Source: Bacteroidota bacterium
GTDB taxonomy: Bacteria; Bacteroidota; Ignavibacteria; UBA10030; UBA8401
Assembly: GCA_003456055.1 (NCBI GenBank)
Contig: DMPG01000393.1
Location: forward strand, 2,210 to 9,568
Reading direction: 5' to 3'
Length of the DNA stretch: 7,359 nucleotides
Below are positions 6,597 to 7,359 of this stretch, piece by piece. The notes under the pieces were generated by a model that saw only the letters and a list, made by a program, of their open reading frames with translations, was not told the DNA's origin and did not search any database. Made by a program: the position numbers and the translations under genes. The stretch's first letter is position 1; each line of letters starts with the position of its first letter.

Positions 6597-6619
6597 TTGT
6601 ATGACATGTTACAGGTAAC
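6597..6619 (+). promoter_or_regulatory. Candidate operator: two adjoining palindromes at the regulator's transcription start
   Basis: TTGTATGACAT (6597-6607) is one base away from the T-N-G-T-N3-A-C-N-A pattern typical of FadR-subfamily operators. It directly adjoins GTTACAGGTAAC (6608-6619), a perfect 5-2-5 palindrome. Both lie just after the predicted transcription start, where a bound repressor would block initiation. Negative autoregulation by the GntR-family protein encoded immediately downstream is the natural reading, but it is an inference. Confidence 0.45.
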
Positions 6620-6632
6620 TATTTATTATTTA

Positions 6633-6637
6633 AAGGA
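6633..6637 (+). promoter_or_regulatory. Ribosome binding site that points to a non-AUG start
   Basis: AAGGA inside AAAGGAA is the clearest Shine-Dalgarno sequence in the window. Eight bases separate it from ATT at 6646, which is optimal spacing. No ATG, GTG or TTG lies at a suitable distance in the open frame. The nearest conventional codon in frame is TTG at 6673, 35 bases away. Confidence 0.6.
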
Positions 6638-6645
6638 ATATCATC

Positions 6646-7359
6646 ATTTTTACACCAGTCGAAAATAGAGAATTGCTCAGTAAGACGGTTGCTGCAAGTA
6701 TTGAGGAAGCGATCAGGTCAAAAAAAATTATTAAAGGGAATAAACTCCCCTCCGAGAGTGAATTGTGCGAACAATTTGGAGTTAGTCGTACTGCATTACG
6801 TGAAGCATTACGAATGCTTAGCGCTCGAGATCTTGTAACGATCATTAAAGGAAAGGGAATTTATGTAAAAGGTCCCTCAGCTGATGCAGTAACTCGTCCG
6901 CTTCATATGCTATTGCAAATGAAAGGTGAACACAATTATGTACGTGATGTCATCCGTGCACGCCAGATCATTGAACCGGCAATTGCGGCTGAAGCTGCAA
7001 AGAATAGGACCGAAGAAGATATCGACCGGTTGAAAAAAAATATGCAAGACTTAGAGAATTGTGGAGACGATCATTTGAGACTTGCGTCTCTTGATGCATT
7101 ATTTCATCTCGATATAGCAAAAGCATCGCAAAATACAATTATGCCGATGTTGTTAGATCCTATTCATCGACTCATGCCTGAGATCAAATTATCCATCTAT
7201 AAAGTTGTTGGAGAAAAAGTTGCAAAAGAATCTGCAACAGTATGGCATGGGAAGATATTACAAGAAATTATTGCGCAAAATGTTGAGGGTGCTCGTTTGG
7301 CAATGGAACAGCATCTATTGAAAGCTGCAGAACACGCAGAAGAAATGTTACGAGTTCAA
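6646..7359 (+). CDS. FadR-subfamily GntR transcriptional regulator, 3' end outside window, apparent ATT start
   Basis: The frame is open from after the TAA at 6631-6633 to the right edge (238 codons from 6646), close to full family length, so only the last few residues should be missing. The N-terminal winged helix spans about residues 10-75: KLPSESELCEQFGVSRTALR (33-52), then EALRMLSARDLV, with the wing GKGIYVK. The C-terminal FCD ligand domain starts near 100 (RDVIRARQIIEPAIAAEAA). It retains the Asp/His metal-site pattern: D150 and H154 (LDALFH), H201 (WHGKIL) and H223 (MEQHL). Proteins of this group bind operator DNA as dimers and release it on binding a small carboxylate-type metabolite; the ligand here is unknown. 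No ATG exists at the expected start. ATT at 6646 gives x-FTPVENRELLSKTV, which fits the family N-terminus and the ribosome binding site. Alternatives are ATC at 6643, TTG at 6673 (drops nine residues), or a frameshift in the T-run at 6647-6651 joining an ATG at 6606. Confidence 0.92.
   Translation, partial: MFTPVENRELLSKTVAASIEEAIRSKKIIKGNKLPSESELCEQFGVSRTALREALRMLSARDLVTIIKGKGIYVKGPSADAVTRPLHMLLQMKGEHNYVRDVIRARQIIEPAIAAEAAKNRTEEDIDRLKKNMQDLENCGDDHLRLASLDALFHLDIAKASQNTIMPMLLDPIHRLMPEIKLSIYKVVGEKVAKESATVWHGKILQEIIAQNVEGARLAMEQHLLKAAEHAEEMLRVQ

Noticed and set aside
6630..6845. Minus-strand open frame at the start of the regulator
   Set aside because: It is antisense to the conserved winged-helix coding sequence on the + strand.

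Overview
The window looks like a chromosomal stretch of a moderately AT-rich Gram-negative bacterium. The MacA-like adaptor and MacB-like permease imply an inner membrane and a periplasm. The fused malic enzyme/phosphotransacetylase-like protein, short intergenic hairpin repeats, weak ribosome binding sites and overall composition would fit the Bacteroidota/Chlorobiota/Ignavibacteriota neighbourhood. That placement is a low-confidence inference, because no rRNA or phylogenetic marker is present.

Layout: all six recognised genes are on the + strand. (1) Positions 1-2006 hold the 3' part of a MaeB-type malic enzyme fused to a phosphotransacetylase-like domain, closed by a strong hairpin at 2016-2041. 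(2) After about 250 bases comes a three-gene cluster: a MacA/HlyD-type periplasmic adaptor (2257-3558), a MacB/FtsX-type permease without an ATPase domain (3709-4926), and a YegS/BmrU-type lipid kinase (4923-5840) whose start overlaps the permease stop. A 15-bp-arm inverted repeat lies between adaptor and permease, where many such operons carry the ATPase gene. (3) Positions 5841-6080 carry a cluster of short palindromes that look like REP-type elements. (4) Positions 6081-6407 encode a 108-residue protein with an HNH-like Cys/His pattern. (5) Positions 6408-6645 hold a good sigma70-like promoter and overlapping palindromes, leading into a FadR-type GntR regulator that runs off the right edge at 7359. 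This regulator has no ATG at its expected start; the best-placed codon is ATT at 6646.

How the genes may work together: the adaptor and permease should form the envelope part of a MacAB-like tripartite exporter. It needs an ATPase and a TolC-like outer-membrane channel encoded elsewhere. The lipid kinase is probably translated by coupling to the permease. The malic enzyme serves central carbon metabolism and appears to be a separate transcription unit. The regulator probably represses itself and may control genes to its right. I see no clear undescribed multi-gene system. The observations most worth checking are the non-AUG regulator start with its promoter/operator, the ATPase-less exporter pair, and the palindrome cluster.
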